From: Parcubacteria group bacterium GW2011_GWD2_43_10
GTDB taxonomy: Bacteria > Patescibacteriota > Patescibacteriia > Veblenbacterales > UBA10138
Assembly: GCA_000995845.1 (NCBI GenBank)
Contig: LCEZ01000006.1
Span: forward strand, 1-28,061
DNA length: 28,061 nt
Direction: 5' to 3'
Each line of letters starts with the position of its first letter. Positions within the stretch are counted from its first letter, which is position 1. The notes under the pieces are model-generated. The model searched no databases, was not told the DNA's origin, and saw only the letters and a program-made list of their open reading frames with translations. Below are positions 7,400 to 13,118 of the stretch, in pieces. Both the position numbers and the translations under genes were made by a program.

Positions 7400-7870
7400 A
7401 TGAAAACATTATTAACTCTTACTATAATTTACCAGCACCCCAAAGTGTTGTTGGGTATGAAAAAAAGAGGGTTTGGTGCAGGTAGATGGAATGGTTTTGG
7501 CGGTAAGGTTGAAGCGGGCGAGAAGATAGAAGACACAGCGAAGAGGGAATTAAATGAAGAAGTTGGTATTAGTGCAGTAGGATTAGAAAAAGTTGGAATA
7601 ATTGATTTTGAGTTTAAGGGTAATTCGGAAATTTTGGAAGTGCATATTTTCAAGGGGCAAGATTATTCTGGTGAACCGGTTGAAAGCGAGGAAATGAAAC
7701 CGCAATGGTTTCTGATTGATGCTATTCCATTTCAGGACATGTGGTCGGACGATAAATATTGGTTACCTTTATTTTTGGCTGGTAAAAAGTTTAAGGGTTA
7801 TTTCTTGTTTGATGAATCTGATACGGTAATTAAACATGAATTATCAGAGGTAAAAAGTTTATCTGAATAA
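7400..7870 (+). CDS. MTH1-like Nudix hydrolase (8-oxo-dGTP diphosphatase type)
   Basis: The 156-aa protein carries a complete Nudix box GX5EX7REUXEEXGU at residues 35-57 (GKVEAGEKIEDTAKRELNEE...). The flanks match the MTH1/NUDT1 branch rather than classical MutT: FGAGRWNGFGGKV before the box, and later MKPQWFLIDAIPFQDMW-SDDKYW-PLFLAGKKFKGYF, which follows the human MTH1 substrate pocket pattern with W and D residues. MTH1 enzymes hydrolyse oxidised purine nucleotides such as 8-oxo-dGTP and 2-hydroxy-dATP. It begins one base after the HEXXH gene ends. The last residues overlap the T run of the minus-strand RNA candidate. Confidence 0.85.
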   Translation: MKTLLTLTIIYQHPKVLLGMKKRGFGAGRWNGFGGKVEAGEKIEDTAKRELNEEVGISAVGLEKVGIIDFEFKGNSEILEVHIFKGQDYSGEPVESEEMKPQWFLIDAIPFQDMWSDDKYWLPLFLAGKKFKGYFLFDESDTVIKHELSEVKSLSE

Positions 7871-8017
7871 AAAAAACCGCGAGTTTGTGTTAGGGCTTTG
7901 GTACAAGGTCTTTCGCACGCCACTACTTGACCCCCTAACTCTCGCAGCTAGCCTTACTAGCGTCACCCTTTTAAAGGTAAGTAGTTGGTCGGCCAAACCT
8001 TACTACTGGTATAATAA
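7869..8017 (-). ncRNA. Candidate structured orphan RNA of unknown class
   Basis: Between two plus-strand genes the minus strand has a promoter, about 130 bases rich in nested helices, and a stem followed by eight Ts. Helices (plus coordinates): AGTAGT 7980-7985 with ACTACT 8002-8007, enclosing GGT/ACC; CCTTT 7967-7971 with AAAGG 7973-7977; GCTAG 7947-7951 with CTAGC 7957-7961; GTTAGGG 7889-7895 with CCCTAAC 7933-7939, stacked on GCGAG 7879-7883 with CTCGC 7941-7945; inside it GGT..AAG 7900-7907 with CTTG.ACC 7926-7932. No long ORF fits. It does not match SRP RNA, tmRNA, RNase P or tRNA motifs that I can recall. The strand is chosen from the T run at the 3' end. Confidence 0.5.
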
Positions 8018-8023
8018 ACCTAG

Positions 8024-8053
8024 AGTATAAATGAATTTTAATCAAATAATCAA
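8024..8053 (-). promoter_or_regulatory. Possible promoter of the orphan RNA
   Basis: On the minus strand TTGATT (8048-8053), an 18-base spacer and TATACT (8024-8029), giving a start near 8017. A plus-strand TATAAT also sits at 8010-8015 with only a poor -35 (TTGGTC, 19-base spacer), so the region could instead, or also, drive plus-strand transcription. Confidence 0.4.
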
Positions 8054-8125
8054 TATATGCAGGTAGTAGTTGGGATAATATCCAGGCAGCGAAATCGTCA
8101 GTATTATTTTGACTGCTAAGTTTGT

Positions 8126-8133
8126 GATACAAT
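8126..8133 (+). promoter_or_regulatory. Extended -10 promoter of the nucleotidyltransferase gene
   Basis: TGATACAAT (from 8125) is an extended -10 (TGnTAnAAT type). No -35 exists at the right distance; TTGACT at 8109-8114 is only 13 bases away. Transcription should start at about 8140, the ATG itself, so the mRNA is predicted to be leaderless. Confidence 0.5.
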
Positions 8134-8139
8134 TTTTAT

Positions 8140-8616
8140 ATGACCGTGACTAAGAATAGAAGGGCAGTGATAGTTGCCGTAAGCGGCGGATTTGACCCCA
8201 TTCACGTGGGGCATGTGCGTATGTTCAAAGCGGCCAGAAAGCTAGGTGATAAACTGGTTGTTATATTGAATAACGATAATTGGCTTAGGGCCAAGAAACA
8301 GCACGTGTTCATGCCGGAGAAAGAGCGCGCGGAAATAATTGAGGCTTTGGAATCAGTGGGTGAAGTGGTTCTAACTCGGCATCATAAACACCCAAAAGAT
8401 ATGAGCGTTTGTGGTGAGCTTGAAACTTTAAGGCCAACTATTTTTGCCAATGGCGGTGATAGGAAGCCAGATGGTGACCCAGTGCCGGAAGTAGCGCTGT
8501 GCGCCAGGCTAGGGATTAAAATGGTTTATAACATTGGCCATGGCGGTAAAATGCAATCCAGCTCGTGGTTGCTAAAAGGTTATGTAGAGAAGGTGAGTGG
8601 TAAGAAAAGAAAATAA
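8140..8616 (+). CDS. Cytidylyltransferase-like nucleotidyltransferase
   Basis: The 158-aa protein has the HxGH nucleotidyltransferase signature: VSGGFDPIHVGHVRMFKAAR (HVGH at residues 22-25), then NNDNWLRAKK and the C-terminal SSSWLLKGY (about 140-148) that corresponds to the ISSTxL/SSSxL motif. This superfamily transfers a nucleotidyl group onto sugar or polyol phosphates; relatives include RfaE2/HldE, glycerol-3-phosphate cytidylyltransferase and archaeal FAD synthetase. The substrate cannot be read from the sequence; sugar-phosphate activation for surface glycans would fit. The gene is monocistronic, with its own extended -10 and terminator. Confidence 0.78.
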   Translation: MTVTKNRRAVIVAVSGGFDPIHVGHVRMFKAARKLGDKLVVILNNDNWLRAKKQHVFMPEKERAEIIEALESVGEVVLTRHHKHPKDMSVCGELETLRPTIFANGGDRKPDGDPVPEVALCARLGIKMVYNIGHGGKMQSSSWLLKGYVEKVSGKKRK

Positions 8617-8630
8617 AACACTAAATAATT

Positions 8631-8659
8631 AAAGCTCGCTGTTATTTAGCGAGCTTTTT
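8631..8659 (+). terminator. Bidirectional intrinsic terminator
   Basis: AAAGCTCGCT (8631-8640), a 7-base loop, AGCGAGCTTT (8648-8657), followed by Ts. The A-rich 5' side gives a matching T run on the minus strand, so the hairpin serves both the nucleotidyltransferase gene and the convergent hypothetical gene that ends at 8669. Confidence 0.85.
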
Positions 8660-8668
8660 GAAAATTTA

Positions 8669-9010
8669 CTACCAAGTAGGCAGATAGGTGTTATGAGGTG
8701 AGTTAACAAAGTTTTCTACATCTGATTTCAATTTATTATCAGCTAGTTCAATGATATTATTTTTTAGATGATTTAAAAAACTTTGGTCTTTTGAAGGATT
8801 CTCAAATAGGTTAACTTGAGTTTTGTGTGGTGCGTCTATATATAGCTGTACCCGGGCATGCTCCCTTGCATGTTCTGTCATAATCGCGATTATGGTATCG
8901 CTAAGATAACAGATTCTTAAATAGCGAACAGTTTCATGTGATTTGGTCCACATAGTGCCACCATTTGGATGATTTTTAATAACTTCAGCAAATACTTTAG
9001 GAGTCCACAT
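8669..9010 (-). CDS. Hypothetical protein, 113 aa
   Basis: I do not recognise this protein. It is soluble, without a signal peptide or membrane segment, with a central segment HAREHARVQLYIDAPHK and an Asn-rich C-terminal half ending in SPHNTYLPTW. It should be real: on the minus strand it has a consensus promoter (TTGACA, 17 bases, TATGAT), an AAGGA ribosome-binding site about eight bases from the ATG, and a terminator after the stop. Its leader, ribosome-binding site and lower G+C differ from the leaderless neighbours, which hints at separate acquisition. It is divergent from msrA and shares promoter DNA with it. Confidence 0.65.
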   Translation of the reverse strand: MWTPKVFAEVIKNHPNGGTMWTKSHETVRYLRICYLSDTIIAIMTEHAREHARVQLYIDAPHKTQVNLFENPSKDQSFLNHLKNNIIELADNKLKSDVENFVNSPHNTYLPTW

Positions 9011-9062
9011 TTTAGGTCCTTTGGTTTGTTTTTGTTTGATGAATAATTTTATTTAATAAATA

Positions 9063-9091
9063 ATCATACATTATCTTTGTATTTTTGTCAA
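9063..9091 (-). promoter_or_regulatory. Promoter of the 113-aa hypothetical gene
   Basis: On the minus strand TTGACA (9086-9091), 17 bases, TATGAT (9063-9068). The -35 occupies the same bases as the -35 of the divergent msrA promoter. Confidence 0.75.
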
Positions 9092-9113
9092 GAGGCGAGA
9101 GGAAAGCTAATAT
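9085..9113 (+). promoter_or_regulatory. msrA promoter, near-leaderless
   Basis: TTGTCA (9085-9090), 17 bases, TAATAT (9108-9113). The predicted start near 9120 lies about two bases before the msrA ATG at 9122. The -35 overlaps the divergent promoter's -35 on the other strand by five bases, so the two polymerases should compete. Confidence 0.6.
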
Positions 9114-9121
9114 GTAGGCAT

Positions 9122-9667
9122 ATGCAAAAAACGCATGTAAATGAAATAGCGGTGTTTGGTGGTGGGTGTTTTTGGTGCACCGAAGCTGTATTTAAAGGGC
9201 TTAGGGGTGTTATAGCTGTGATGCCAGGCTATGCTGGCGGTACGATTGATAACCCGACTAATGAGCAAGTTTGCTCTGGCAAAACCGGGCATGCGGAAGT
9301 GATAAGAATAGAATTTGACCCAAGTGTGATTAGTTATCCAGATTTACTTAATGTATTTTTTGCCACACACGACCCCACGACCATGAATAAACAAGGTAAT
9401 GATGTGGGTACACAGTATCGTTCAGTGATTTTTGCGAATTCTGATGAGCAGGCCCGTGAAGCGAAGAAAGTCATTGATGAGCTAAACAACTCAGGAAATT
9501 TTGATGGGCCGATAGTTACTAAAGTTGAGCCGCTTACAAATTTTTATGAGGCAGAGGAATATCATAAAGATTATTATGCTAAGAATCCGGCAGCAGGCTA
9601 TTGCCAAATGGTCATCAGTCCAAAACTCGCTAAATTTAGGGCGAGCTATAAGGATTTATTAAAATAA
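9122..9667 (+). CDS. msrA: Peptide methionine sulfoxide reductase MsrA
   Basis: This enzyme reduces methionine-S-sulfoxide in proteins and free methionine. The 181-aa product contains the catalytic GGCFWCTEAVF (Cys16), PGYAGG, the FDP...YPDLL segment, FFATHDPTTMNKQGNDVGTQYRS, EEYHKDYYAKNPAAGYCQ and the C-terminal PKLAKFR, all standard for MsrA. The GYC cysteine is a likely recycling residue. I start at 9122 rather than 9077: the upstream frame has no family match and would place the start inside the promoter. No MsrB domain is fused. The Nudix gene follows six bases after the stop. Confidence 0.93.
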   Translation: MQKTHVNEIAVFGGGCFWCTEAVFKGLRGVIAVMPGYAGGTIDNPTNEQVCSGKTGHAEVIRIEFDPSVISYPDLLNVFFATHDPTTMNKQGNDVGTQYRSVIFANSDEQAREAKKVIDELNNSGNFDGPIVTKVEPLTNFYEAEEYHKDYYAKNPAAGYCQMVISPKLAKFRASYKDLLK

Positions 9668-9673
9668 AAATCA

Positions 9674-10177
9674 ATGAGTATAAAAATACCTCTTGTAAAT
9701 GAAAATGATGAAGTAATTGGATATCAGGATCGAAATGTTCGTGTTGGACCTAACCAAATATATCGTGTTGCCGCTTTATGGATTACAAATAGTAATGGTG
9801 ATATTTTGTTAGCACAGCGAGCTTTGAATAAGGTACATAATCCAGGAAAGTGGGGCCCGGCTGTAGCAGGTACTGTTGAAGAAGGAGAAACGTATGAATC
9901 AAACATTATTAAAGAAGCTCAAGAAGAGCTTGGATTATTAAACATAAAACCCACTCTAGGACCAAAGATTCTAACAAAAGGAACAGAGTTTACACACTTT
10001 ACGCAGTGGCTTACTTTTAAAATTGATATGCCGATAAATAGCTTAAAAGTTAACAAGGAAGAGGTTGAGCAAGTTAAGTGGTTATCACGTGATGAACTTA
10101 AACATGAACTATCTAAAGAACCGGATAAGTTTTTAAAATCAATGGCACAAGTTTTATCACTTTTTGGTAGTGATTAA
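9674..10177 (+). CDS. Nudix hydrolase, isopentenyl-diphosphate-isomerase-like subgroup
   Basis: The 167-aa protein opens with the pattern 'plVNe.devigy.dR..v......yRva.lwi.ns.gdiLlaqRa..k...PgkWgpavaGtVe.GEtye', typical of the YfcD/IDI-like Nudix group. The Nudix box spans residues 66-88 (GTVEEGETYESNIIKEAQEE...), with the canonical R replaced by K80. Members act on nucleoside or isoprenoid diphosphates; the substrate cannot be decided here. The gene lies six bases after msrA without a Shine-Dalgarno site, so the pair is probably cotranscribed. Confidence 0.8.
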   Translation: MSIKIPLVNENDEVIGYQDRNVRVGPNQIYRVAALWITNSNGDILLAQRALNKVHNPGKWGPAVAGTVEEGETYESNIIKEAQEELGLLNIKPTLGPKILTKGTEFTHFTQWLTFKIDMPINSLKVNKEEVEQVKWLSRDELKHELSKEPDKFLKSMAQVLSLFGSD

Positions 10178-10194
10178 ATAAGTTGGTTAATTTT

Positions 10195-10362
10195 ATGGAA
10201 AAAATAAGTAAATTATTTAGCACGGTGGAGAAATTATTTCATTTTCGTTGCTTTGATTGCCACAAGTGGTGGACAATAGGGGATGCACCAAAGAAAAAGA
10301 CCCAGTGGCATTGCCCGTGGTGTGGACAACTGCAAAAGTTTAATAAAGCCAATAAAAGATAA
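10195..10362 (+). CDS. Small zinc-ribbon protein, 55 aa
   Basis: ATG at 10195 opens a 55-codon frame ending in TAA at 10362. The product begins MEKISKLFSTVEKLFHFRCF and carries two CxxC knuckles (CFDC at residues 19-22 and CPWC at 40-43), a typical zinc ribbon. It contains WW and W residues beside the knuckles and a basic C-terminus. Such small ribbons usually act as nucleic-acid or protein adaptors. It lies 17 bases after the Nudix gene, so it could end that operon. The function is unknown; the paired knuckles argue strongly that it is coding. Confidence 0.7.
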   Translation: MEKISKLFSTVEKLFHFRCFDCHKWWTIGDAPKKKTQWHCPWCGQLQKFNKANKR

Positions 10363-10375
10363 CTATTTACTTCAC

Positions 10376-10403
10376 TTGCCAGAACATTTGTAAGTAATAC
10401 ACT
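10376..10403 (+). promoter_or_regulatory. Promoter of a very short transcription unit
   Basis: TTGCCA (10376-10381), 16 bases, TACACT (10398-10403). The expected start is about 10410, exactly the first base of an ATG. A strong terminator begins 57 bases later, so the transcript would be about 78 bases long. Confidence 0.5.
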
Positions 10404-10409
10404 TAAAGT

Positions 10410-10460
10410 ATGGAAACAGAAATAGAAAGGACTGTTTTCATAAAAATCAAGCAGGGCTAG
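10410..10460 (+). other. Possible 16-aa leaderless ORF or small RNA
   Basis: The frame reads METEIERTVFIKIKQG and stops at TAG, immediately before the terminator at 10467. It is preceded by a plausible promoter that would start transcription at its ATG. It may encode a micropeptide, or the transcript may be a small RNA and the frame a coincidence. The opening METEIER resembles the start of CYTH proteins (compare the 12445 gene, MQTEIEAK), so a truncated fossil of such a gene is a third possibility. Confidence 0.3.
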
Positions 10461-10466
10461 TTAAGG

Positions 10467-10487
10467 TCGCGCTAGACGCGATTTTTT
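10467..10487 (+). terminator. Intrinsic terminator of the short unit
   Basis: TCGCG (10467-10471), loop CTAGA, CGCGA (10477-10481), followed by TTTTTT (10482-10487). Confidence 0.8.
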
Positions 10488-10551
10488 GTTCTTTGAAAAC
10501 GGCATTGCCGCACATAATTCACATAAACACAAATTAATTCGGAGTTGTTAG

Positions 10552-11064
10552 ATGAGAACCCCTCACAATTCATCGGTTCAACAAGCAAAGCTTGTATTTG
10601 ACGCCAGCACGTTTAACCCGTTTAAAAAATTTAAAACCACCAAACCAAGGCTTAAAGCCAAATTACAGCGTCAACTGCAAGATCAACCATTAATAGATCA
10701 TTTAATTGCTCGCTTAAAGTATCAAAAGGAATTTACAATTAACGAATTTATATTCGTTGCTTGGCAAAATCGGGAACATAACGATGATGAACACATCTTA
10801 TTAGATGTGGAAAAAGTTGCCGGTGATAATCCTGATTGTCTGGTTATATTTATAACAAGAGACAGAGGATTTACTTATGCTGCCGGTTGGCATTCCTACA
10901 ATAGCAATGTATATATTATTCGTTTACCTGCTGTTTTTTTCGGCAAATCAAGCGATCAATTTAATCGCTTAGATATGATGAAGATCATTCAAAAAGATAT
11001 TACAAATTTATTTGTCACAGGCAGTGTGACCTTCAGCCGGCTTTATTCGCCGGCAATAAATTAA
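10552..11064 (+). CDS. Hypothetical protein, 170 aa
   Basis: I do not recognise this soluble protein. It has a basic N-terminal third (FKKFKTTKPRLKAKLQRQLQ) and a central alternating hydrophobic stretch, DCLVIFITRDRGFTYAAGWH then NVYIIRLPAVFF, that looks like the core strands of an alpha/beta fold. There are no membrane segments. The ATG at 10552 has GGAG eight bases upstream, so the gene uses a Shine-Dalgarno site, unlike most neighbours. A strong terminator follows at 11116. It is preceded by about 60 bases that follow the terminator of the short unit; I see no clear promoter there. Confidence 0.6.
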   Translation: MRTPHNSSVQQAKLVFDASTFNPFKKFKTTKPRLKAKLQRQLQDQPLIDHLIARLKYQKEFTINEFIFVAWQNREHNDDEHILLDVEKVAGDNPDCLVIFITRDRGFTYAAGWHSYNSNVYIIRLPAVFFGKSSDQFNRLDMMKIIQKDITNLFVTGSVTFSRLYSPAIN

Positions 11065-11115
11065 AATAATTTTTTAAAATAACCCGCCAATAAAAACTGC
11101 GCCCGTAAACGCTTC

Positions 11116-11153
11116 AAAAAACTGGTACCCCTATGCCCTGGTACCAGTTTTTT
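11116..11153 (+). terminator. Strong bidirectional intrinsic terminator
   Basis: AAAAAACTGGTACC (11116-11129), a 10-base loop, GGTACCAGTTTTTT (11140-11153). A perfect 14-bp stem with A and T runs at both ends. Confidence 0.88.
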
Positions 11154-11154
11154 C

Positions 11155-11184
11155 TTGCCAAGTTAGTAAAGTCAGGTGTATGCT
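11155..11184 (+). promoter_or_regulatory. Promoter of the 11193 gene, near-leaderless
   Basis: TTGCCA (11155-11160), 18 bases, TATGCT (11179-11184). It begins two bases after the preceding terminator. The predicted start (about 11191) is next to the ATG at 11193. Confidence 0.5.
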
Positions 11185-11192
11185 AATTGCGT

Positions 11193-11741
11193 ATGTCACC
11201 TATCCAATCAATGAGTCAAACTAGTCAGCAGTCAGCTCGGCCGCCGGCTCCAAAAGAGCGATTGACCGGAACCAGTGTTTTATTATCGTTGTTTTTAACT
11301 TTGATTCTTATTATTTTGGGCGAGCGCGGGCTTTATGATTTAAACCGATTATTCAATCCTCACTATCAAGATTGTAACCAGGCGAATTTTTTAATCACCC
11401 GGGGAGATAGTTGCCCGGCTGAACAATTTGCTTTTCAAAACGTGCTGTTGCACAGCTATGTTTCCTTTCCGCTTTTTGTCATATTCCTAATATTGATGCT
11501 TTATTTAAGGCATCATCGCTTGAATACCTGGCAAAAGGCATTATTCAGGGTTTCCGGGGTGGTTTCTATATTTTTTGGTTTACAATTTATAGCTGAGGCC
11601 ATAATATTCTTACTCAAGTTCCATTATTTAGTTGGTATTTATGTCACCTTGGTTTTAGCGGCAATTATGGTGGCTGCTTTAGTGATTTATTTAGAACGGC
11701 GGGCAGCCAAGAAAAGATCGGCCGCGCAAGTTAAAAGATAA
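11193..11741 (+). CDS. Predicted four-helix integral membrane protein
   Basis: The 182-aa protein has a Ser/Gln/Pro-rich cytoplasmic-looking N-terminus (about 25 residues), then four hydrophobic segments: VLLSLFLTLILIILGE, YVSFPLFVIFLILMLYL, ALFRVSGVVSIFFGLQFIA and YVTLVLAAIMVAALVIYL, ending in a basic tail (ERRAAKKRSAAQVKR). Between helices 1 and 2 a loop holds two cysteines (DCNQANF and DSCPAEQ) that could form an extracytoplasmic disulfide. I do not recognise the family. A TTG six bases earlier (11187) is open in frame, but ATG 11193 fits the promoter better. The stop lies nine bases before the HAD gene, so an operon is likely. Confidence 0.7.
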   Translation: MSPIQSMSQTSQQSARPPAPKERLTGTSVLLSLFLTLILIILGERGLYDLNRLFNPHYQDCNQANFLITRGDSCPAEQFAFQNVLLHSYVSFPLFVIFLILMLYLRHHRLNTWQKALFRVSGVVSIFFGLQFIAEAIIFLLKFHYLVGIYVTLVLAAIMVAALVIYLERRAAKKRSAAQVKR

Positions 11742-11750
11742 ATTTAATTT

Positions 11751-12440
11751 ATGGCATCAAGAAAGAAAAGCCGCCTGGCAGTTTTTGACATCGACGGTAC
11801 TATTTTTCGCTCTTCCTTGCAGCGCGAGCTTATTATGGCGCTGGTGCGTTACAATGTTTTTCCGGCGATTGTTAAAAAAGAACTGGAACAAAATTATTTT
11901 TCCTGGGTGAATCGGCAGGGTAATTATGAGGATTATATAATGCAGGTGGTCAGGAGTTATGAAAAAAGGATTGCGGGTGTGAGCGTGGAAGATGTTAGGC
12001 GCGTAGCCCAGATTGTTATTAGTCAGCAAAAAAGCCGGGTCTATACTTATACTCGTCAGTTAATTGAGAAGCTCCGTCCTACTCATAATTTAGTAGCAAT
12101 TTCTGGTTCACCTATTGAAATTGTGGAAGAATTTAATAGTCATTATAAATTTGATGCTGTTTACGGCATGACATTTCAGATTCATGACGAGCGTTATACT
12201 GGTGAGGTGTTGGAAATTCCCATTCGTGATAAAAAGGCAGTTCTTAAGAAATATTTACTTGAGAAAAATTTGAAATTAGCTGGCAGTGTTGGTGTAGGTG
12301 ACGGCGAAAGCGATGCTTCATTTTTGGAAATAGTGAGCCGGCCGATCTGCTTTAATCCTAATAAAAATTTATATAAGATTGCCAAAAAGAAAGGCTGGGA
12401 GATTGTGGTTGAACGCAAGGACGTTATTTATAACATGTAA
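11751..12440 (+). CDS. HAD-superfamily phosphatase, SerB-like (IB subfamily)
   Basis: The 229-aa protein shows the HAD motifs: DIDGT (catalytic Asp13 and Asp15), SGS (residues 118-120), the conserved Lys161/162 and GDGESD (183-188, metal-binding). The helical cap between motifs I and II and the sequence GVGDGESDASFLEIVSRPICFNPNKNL resemble the HAD-IB family (phosphoserine phosphatase and relatives). The natural substrate cannot be deduced. It sits between a membrane protein and a CYTH-domain protein; the latter starts five bases after this stop, so the two are cotranscribed. Confidence 0.85.
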   Translation: MASRKKSRLAVFDIDGTIFRSSLQRELIMALVRYNVFPAIVKKELEQNYFSWVNRQGNYEDYIMQVVRSYEKRIAGVSVEDVRRVAQIVISQQKSRVYTYTRQLIEKLRPTHNLVAISGSPIEIVEEFNSHYKFDAVYGMTFQIHDERYTGEVLEIPIRDKKAVLKKYLLEKNLKLAGSVGVGDGESDASFLEIVSRPICFNPNKNLYKIAKKKGWEIVVERKDVIYNM

Positions 12441-12444
12441 GCAT

Positions 12445-13041
12445 ATGCAAACAGAGATTGAAGCGAAGTGGATCGTATCGGATTTGGATATTATTAGGAA
12501 TAAATTATCGGAATTAAAAGCGAATTTAGATCAGCCGGAAAGGTTAATAAGACGAAAGCCTTTTGATTTCCCTGATAACAGATTGGAAAAAGTAGGCGGT
12601 TGGGTACGGGTGCGTGACGAGGGCGACAAAATAACATTGGCTTATAAGCAATTAAATGATCGCAGTCTACACGGTACCAAAGAAGTTAGTGTTGAGGTAT
12701 CAGATTTTAATAACACTTGCCAGATATTAGAAGCAGTTGGCTTGGAGGCCAAAAGTTACCAGGAAACTAAGCGCGAAACCTGGCATTATAAAAATTGCGA
12801 AATCACCTTAGATACCTGGCCGTGGATACCGTCAGTTGTGGAAATTGAGGTGGAGAGTGAAGAAGCAGTTCAGCAAGCAGCGGCTGAACTGGGTTTTACT
12901 TGGGCAGAGGCCTTGCATGGCAGTATTGAGAATGTATACCAAAAGTATTACAAAGTGACCGAATCAGAAGTAGGCCACTGGAAGGAAATAACCTTTATTC
13001 CTGTACCGTCTTGGTTGGAGCCAAAACGGCGTCTGGGTTAA
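12445..13041 (+). CDS. CYTH-domain protein (CyaB / triphosphatase family)
   Basis: The 198-aa product begins MQTEIEAKW, carrying the ExExK signature of CYTH triphosphate tunnel enzymes (E4, E6, K8). It continues with basic and acidic tunnel strands (WVRVRDEGDKITLAYKQL, GTKEVSVEV, YQETKRETWHY, CEITLDTWPWIPSVVEIE). CYTH enzymes hydrolyse inorganic or organic triphosphates, and the class IV adenylate cyclase CyaB is a relative; which applies here is open. I start at 12445 rather than 12379: the earlier frame overlaps the HAD gene and adds an unrelated basic sequence. The pairing with a HAD phosphatase suggests a joint phosphate-metabolism role. Confidence 0.85.
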   Translation: MQTEIEAKWIVSDLDIIRNKLSELKANLDQPERLIRRKPFDFPDNRLEKVGGWVRVRDEGDKITLAYKQLNDRSLHGTKEVSVEVSDFNNTCQILEAVGLEAKSYQETKRETWHYKNCEITLDTWPWIPSVVEIEVESEEAVQQAAAELGFTWAEALHGSIENVYQKYYKVTESEVGHWKEITFIPVPSWLEPKRRLG

Positions 13042-13118
13042 CGGCAGTTGTAACATATCCCCACTAAAAATCGTCTTAATAGATGTGGGCGTGTAAAATC
13101 GCGCTTTTTTAGCTTTTT

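Noticed and set aside
8010..8015. Plus-strand promoter with perfect TATAAT
   Set aside because: Its best -35 (TTGGTC) is 19 bases away and poor. The nucleotidyltransferase gene has a closer extended -10.
7869..8017. tRNA, SRP RNA, tmRNA or RNase P in the structured gap
   Set aside because: No tRNA T-loop, no SRP domain IV (GGAAG/AGCA), no tmRNA ends and no RNase P core motif could be found on either strand.
9077..9121. Longer N-terminus for msrA
   Set aside because: The frame is open from 9077, but the extra 15 residues have no MsrA similarity and cover the promoter. ATG 9122 is directly after the -10.
11187..11192. TTG start for the membrane protein
   Set aside because: ATG two codons later fits the predicted transcription start and is the more usual start codon.
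12379..12444. Longer N-terminus for the CYTH protein
   Set aside because: It would overlap the HAD gene by over 60 bases and add a basic sequence before the ExExK motif, which sits at the N-terminus in CYTH proteins.
13059..13089. CCCAC/GTGGG hairpin before the ABC exporter as terminator or riboswitch
   Set aside because: Only five base pairs around a 20-base loop with no T run; probably chance.
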